The notes below the pieces were generated by a model. That model worked only from the letters and a program-made list of their open reading frames with translations. It was not told the origin of the DNA and ran no database searches. 64,000 bases of DNA from Notospermus geniculatus (lineage: Eukaryota > Nemertea > Pilidiophora > Heteronemertea > Lineidae). Within the stretch, counting starts at the first letter, position 1, and the number at the start of each line of letters is the position of its first letter. The position numbers and the translations under genes are program-made. Below, piece by piece: positions 60,309 through 64,000 of this stretch. The stretch is taken from contig NMRB01002483.1 of the NCBI GenBank assembly GCA_002633025.1, positions 19,644 through 83,643 on the forward strand, in the 5' to 3' direction.

Positions 60309-60434
60309 AAAGGTGCTGCTCCACTTGACAGTTTTCTGTCGGAAGTTTGCTGTCAGATAGTAACTGTCCAAAGAGTATCCCGTGGAAGTTGTTCAGCTAG
60401 TGACTGTATGACAGCAAAGTGGAGCAGCACCTTA
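60309..60434. mobile_element. Fold-back MITE in STAT intron (AAGGTGCTGC, relative of 55757)
   Basis: AAAGGTGCTGCTCCACTTGA at the left is mirrored by GTGGAGCAGCACCTTA at the right. The middle is diverged compared with 55757-55886. Confidence 0.65.
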
Positions 60435-60515
60435 ACGTATCACTTGGACTGTACAGTAAATCTCTACCTTTGCCAGCCTATGCTGCTTTGCTGATTATCT
60501 AATTGCTCATTTCAG

Positions 60516-60695
60516 GAAATGTACGGCAGTAATCCAATGAACCTTGTCCGTGTTGTCAAGAATGGCCTGGCGACGGAAGCGCGTCTCATTCAGCAAGCGG
60601 AACAAGTACAGTCGCAGAACCTCGCTCACGGAGCACAGCCAGAAAAACACAGAGTTCTACAGCAGCAGTTTGATTTCCTTCAACGAAAAACACAG
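60516..60695 (+). CDS. STAT5-like: STAT exon 3 of the coding region: N-domain end and linker
   Basis: Acceptor CTCATTTCAG. Sixty codons, phase 0 at both ends: EMYGSNPMNLVRVVKNGLAT, EARLIQQAEQVQSQNLAHGA, QPEKHRVLQQQFDFLQRKTQ. NPxxLVRxVKxxLxxExRL corresponds to [20 protein letters not shown] of STAT5. It then enters the coiled coil. Donor GTTTGT. Confidence 0.93.
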
Positions 60696-60788
60696 GTTTG
60701 TTGCGAATCAAATCTAAACGGCTGATAGGGGATACCCTATGCTATGGGTTCCTCATGCTGTGGAATCAGATGATACTAGGCCCTGCTC

Positions 60789-61023
60789 CAGTGTTGTAGC
60801 CAGAAAATTTTCCAAACAGGGTGGGATGACTGCATTTTCCTATGATTTACGGCCCTGGATTTTCAAACGGTGGGAGTGAAATTCGAACAGGGTGGTGTAA
60901 TAGAAAATGCATTGCAAGTTACATTTTTAAACAGGGTGGTAAAAATTTGAACAGGGTGGTAAAATGACCTCTGAATTTTGAACAGGGTGGTACCGCCCTG
61001 TGAAACGCCTGGCTAGAACACTG
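60789..61023. mobile_element. MITE with CAGTGTTNTAGCCAG ends in STAT intron
   Basis: The left end CAGTGTTGTAGCCAG is mirrored by CTGGCTAGAACACTG. The interior repeats AACAGGGTGGT several times. CAGTG ends fit a hAT-type MITE. Confidence 0.65.
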
Positions 61024-62777
61024 ATTATGAAGTAGACTCGTAGTATGACAATACACACACTAAGAACAGAATAGTAATCACCTTAAGTTTCACTTTGGGA
61101 TTTTGACTCGAATGTGCCTAAGGAAAATTTGCAAGTATCAGAGACAACTTTGATTTATTTGAACCAAGAACTAAAATGAAGATGGTTAATTTTCTAAAAA
61201 AAACATTACTCTACCAGCTGAGAATTTAGTTAGGTGTGATAAATATCCTACCTCCCTACACAGGTGAGCTCACCATTGCGTTCGTGACGTGAATTTGAGT
61301 CGGGGAGTTTTTTGTGTTGTTGGCTCTCCAAGGCAACACTGACACCAACGGTGCATACCTTAGTAATCACCTGTTAGTAATATTGTTGGAATTGTAGGTA
61401 GCTGTGAAATTTCTTCCATTAACCCCCAGTGTCAGTGCTTAGCAACTGTAAATGCTATATCTATAGGTGCTGATTTGTCAGTGATGATTCCAAAATCATG
61501 ATCATCCAGGTATTGGTCTAACTGACATGGATATAATTCTGCCCCTTTTAAGTAATACTGGTGTCGTCGAACCTTCTCAGAGTGTTCAGTTCAGACTGGG
61601 AGTTGAACCCACAATTGCTGAGGTGACTGGCATGGATGTGTTCACTGCACCGCTCTGATCAGTATGACAGGGAGAACACTGTCCCTGAGCAATTCAGAAT
61701 TATCTACGGATCTCCCTTTGTTGGGTTTGTTTTCGAGACAAATTTGGCTGACTTGGGAGGATAACAGCTTCTTTAGCTTATTATAATCACGGACCCTAAG
61801 GCTAGGCCATGATTTATTTTAATATGATTACCACTTCCTGGAATCATTGGCATGCTGACAGAAGACCTAAAATTTCAATTATTTATTATTAAGGCCATTA
61901 ACACCCTCCTAGACCTATTCATTGTTTGCAGTTGTGCTTTATGTGCATTCACAATGTTTATGGAACTGCTATTAGCCTGAGGTTAGAATTCAGCAATTTT
62001 GAGTTCTTGAGAAATCCTGTGGCAGTGTGCCCACCTGGTTGTGTAGAGGAATCTTCTGGTCAGTGCATGTAAGCTGATGTCGATTTTGAGGCTAAAGCCC
62101 CAGTCACATATCCACTCCGGGGCCCGTACGGCGAGTAAAAACAGACATTTTGGCCAATTTCTACGGTGCCCAGTTTGATCCAGCCTACTTTCCGCCTATC
62201 TATTGAGGCGATTTCAGCATGATTCATCTTACCGTATTTTTCGGACGATATGACGCACTGCACCATAAGACGCACCTTAATTTTCTCAGTCAAAATCCGT
62301 ACACAAGGCGCTACGGACCATTAGGCGCGCCACAAACGTATGAGAATGTACAAAAGCATACATACTCAATCATAATGGGCCTAAGGTTTGACAAAAATCC
62401 ATCTAAGCAGGACAAAAAACATGAAAAAGTTGCCAAAACTACACATTCTGAGCGAATTTTGGCATTCAGCCATGTTGTGGTGATTGGTTGTTGNTTTGGT
62501 GTGGCAGGGAAGGTCTGTTCCAGCGTTTAGGTTGGCGGCAAGAAAATTTGGTGTGGTGGTGTGTACCCGTGGTATAGGAGTTGGAGAACACTGATTTAGG
62601 CCTACTCAGTTTCCACAGGCCTTTGTCCATAGTCTCAATGTCTGTCAGTTCTTGACCTTGCTACATGTTGGCTGTGTGGGAAATGGCAGCAGTGGAAACG
62701 GGCTTAGCAGCTGGCTGCCGTGATCTAAAGACGGGTGGAGTTGGCTCCACCTCATGACTCTCGCAAACTTAGAGATG

Positions 62778-62888
62778 TCAGGCCTTTTCGTTTGACGGGT
62801 GCGAAAACGCATACGCTTCGCAAACAATAGAATTTCTATTGTTTGCGAGGCGCATGCTTTTTCGCGCCCGTCAAACGAAAAGGCCTGA
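62778..62888. mobile_element. Near-perfect 110-bp fold-back in STAT intron
   Basis: TCAGGCCTTTTCGTTTGACG at the left is exactly mirrored at the right. The arms continue through GCGCGAAAA-like sequence and CGCAAACAATAGAA to a loop of a few bases. Confidence 0.85.
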
Positions 62889-62954
62889 GATGTCTGTTGA
62901 AAGCATTTCTCCATAACCTGATCCACTTGTCATATGTTCAATCTCTTATTCCAG

Positions 62955-63036
62955 GAGACAGAGCTTGATCTACGACAGCTGCAGCACAAGCAGGAATCAT
63001 TCATTATTCAATATCAGGACAGCGCTAAAATCAATG
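62955..63036 (+). CDS. STAT5-like: STAT exon 4 of the coding region: coiled-coil start
   Basis: Acceptor CTTATTCCAG. Encodes ETELDLRQLQHKQESFIIQY and QDSAKIN. The Q-x-x-Q-E-x-F-I-I-Q-Y-Q motif matches TQEYFIIQYQES of STAT5. It ends one base into a codon at donor GTGAGA. Confidence 0.93.
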
Positions 63037-63074
63037 GTGAGATATGGAAGAAATGAAGAGAAATGGGTCTTGTA

Positions 63075-63357
63075 GCACGTCAGCAGCTCTTAGAGTAGCA
63101 CGTCAGTGGCTCTCAGAGTAGCACATCAGTAGCACTTAGAGCAGCACATCAGGACTCTTAGAGTAGCATGTCAGTAGCTCTTCGAGTAGCACGTCAGTGG
63201 CTCTTAGAGTAGCACGTCAGTAGCTCTTAGAGTAGCACATCAGTAGCACTTAGAGCAGCGCATCAGGACTCTTAGAGTAGCATGTCAGTATCTCTTCGAG
63301 TAGCACGTCAGTGTGGCTCTTAGAGTACAAGTAGCACGTCAGTGGCTCTCAGAGTAG
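63075..63357. repeat. Minisatellite (about 23-bp unit, ~13 copies) in STAT intron
   Basis: Units AGAGTAGCACGTCAGTGGCT plus CTT, with variants CATCAGTAGCAC and CATCAGGACT arranged in a higher-order pattern. Lies within 40 bases of the exon donor at 63037. Confidence 0.85.
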
Positions 63358-63560
63358 AAGAGGCCAAGTGCTAATACTGCACTTATACAAATTCCAATTC
63401 TGATTGGACAGCTAGAGTAGACTGTTGAACGGAAGATTCTGTAGGCCTTCATGCTACTTACCGGTAGTCTGTTAAATTGTGAATCTTAGTCTGACAACAC
63501 AGATCAAGCCTCAGTCTCTTGGTTCTACGGTGTCGTTCACGTGTACTTTCCTGATTCCAG

Positions 63561-63694
63561 CTCAGATTGCCCAGCTTGCCAACCAGCCAAACGGACAGAC
63601 GAAGGTCGAGTACGAAGAGAAACTAAAGAAACAAAAAAGTATGATTGAATTACAACTGACTCACAAAGCACAGGAGATTCTTGAGGCCAGATTG
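63561..63694 (+). CDS. STAT5-like: STAT exon 5 of the coding region: coiled coil
   Basis: Acceptor CCTGATTCCAG. After two bases completing an Ala codon it reads QIAQLANQPNGQTKVEYEEK and LKKQKSMIELQLTHKAQEIL, EARL. IAQLAN parallels FAQLAQLNPQE of STAT5. Heptad-like Leu and Lys/Glu spacing fits a helical coil. Donor GTGAGT. Confidence 0.92.
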
Positions 63695-63985
63695 GTGAGT
63701 TTTTGGAATCCTCACAGAGGAATGTGTTGTTTTGAGTTGTAGTGAGCTTTTTGGTAGTGTGCTGACGTTCTGCAGTTGTGATGGCTGTCTAGTGCCGTTA
63801 ATATGTCCCTCCGTTGATGGGGCGTACGTAGTCCTGTATTTGTCAAAGTCCCTGTGTCTTGGGTGGGTAACGTCAGCAGCTCATCTTGCTAAAGACCAGT
63901 AGGCCTACACCTGACAATAAGGTTTAACTCTTTCACTGCCAAAGATCGTCGATCAACGTTTTGTTTTGTTTGTTTTGTTTCACAG

Positions 63986-64000
63986 GCAGGAGCAATGGAT
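63986..64000 (+). CDS. STAT5-like: STAT next exon, first five codons, cut by window edge
   Basis: The acceptor TTTGTTTCACAG ends at 63985, in phase 0 with the previous exon. Only AGAMD is visible. Confidence 0.7.

Larger units (their letters stand above)
59262..64000 (+). other. STAT5-like: STAT transcription factor gene, 5' part (continues beyond window)
   Basis: Six coding exons with agreeing phases: 59298-59425, 59980-60136, 60516-60695, 62955-63036, 63561-63694 and 63986 onward. They give 227 residues plus the start of the next exon. The STAT N-domain and the beginning of the four-helix coiled-coil domain are covered; DNA-binding, SH2 and tyrosine regions lie to the right of the window. 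STATs are cytoplasmic factors that are tyrosine-phosphorylated by JAK kinases, dimerise through SH2 and enter the nucleus to switch on genes. The N-domain is closest to vertebrate STAT5 ([10 protein letters not shown]...[18 protein letters not shown]), as is usual for invertebrate STATs. Confidence 0.93.

Noticed and set aside
63075-63357. CRISPR-like array of regularly spaced repeats
   Set aside because: Units are contiguous without unique spacers and lie in an animal gene intron.

Overview
The window is eukaryotic, nuclear and animal. Every confident gene is split by GT-AG introns with matching phases, and the DNA between exons is full of short fold-back (MITE-like) elements, tRNA-derived SINE pieces and minisatellites. 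The proteins recognised are an ADAR2-type RNA adenosine deaminase, GGACT, SEC61 gamma, peroxisomal trans-2-enoyl-CoA reductase (PECR) and a STAT5/6-like STAT. Together they point to a metazoan, most likely a marine invertebrate deuterostome (echinoderm-like or amphioxus-like). That placement is inference from protein similarity and repeat style only.

Layout: 1-9344 holds no recognised exon, only repeats, and lies upstream of the ADAR exons seen. ADAR2 (+) has three large coding exons: 9345-10019 (both dsRNA-binding domains), 25698-26369 (first two thirds of the deaminase) and 38979-39490 (end of the deaminase), separated by introns of about 15.7 and 12.6 kb. Directly after the ADAR stop, the same reading frame stays open to 41481, apart from a duplicated segment at an N junction. 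GGACT (-) has two exons, 46002-46265 and 46607-46798. SEC61G (+) has three, 48474-48567, 48730-48832 and 49327-49336. GGACT and SEC61G are head to head around a 441-base gap (47250-47690). PECR (-) has eight exons between 51198 and 54694. STAT (+) starts at 59298 and runs off the right edge; six coding exons are visible, covering the N-domain and the start of the coiled coil.

The five genes do not form a functional operon or pathway. The notable theme is an RNA-editing enzyme that acts on double-stranded RNA, in a locus whose introns and flanks are packed with near-perfect inverted repeats. If transcribed, these would fold into the kind of RNA that ADAR edits.

Single N bases occur at 9343, 32946, 40387, 57040 and 62494. 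At 32946 and 40387 they separate long near-identical direct copies, which looks like two unmerged haplotypes rather than true duplications. The long continuation after ADAR, the Asp replacing the SDR catalytic Tyr in PECR, and PECR's missing peroxisomal tail signal are the observations I would check first.
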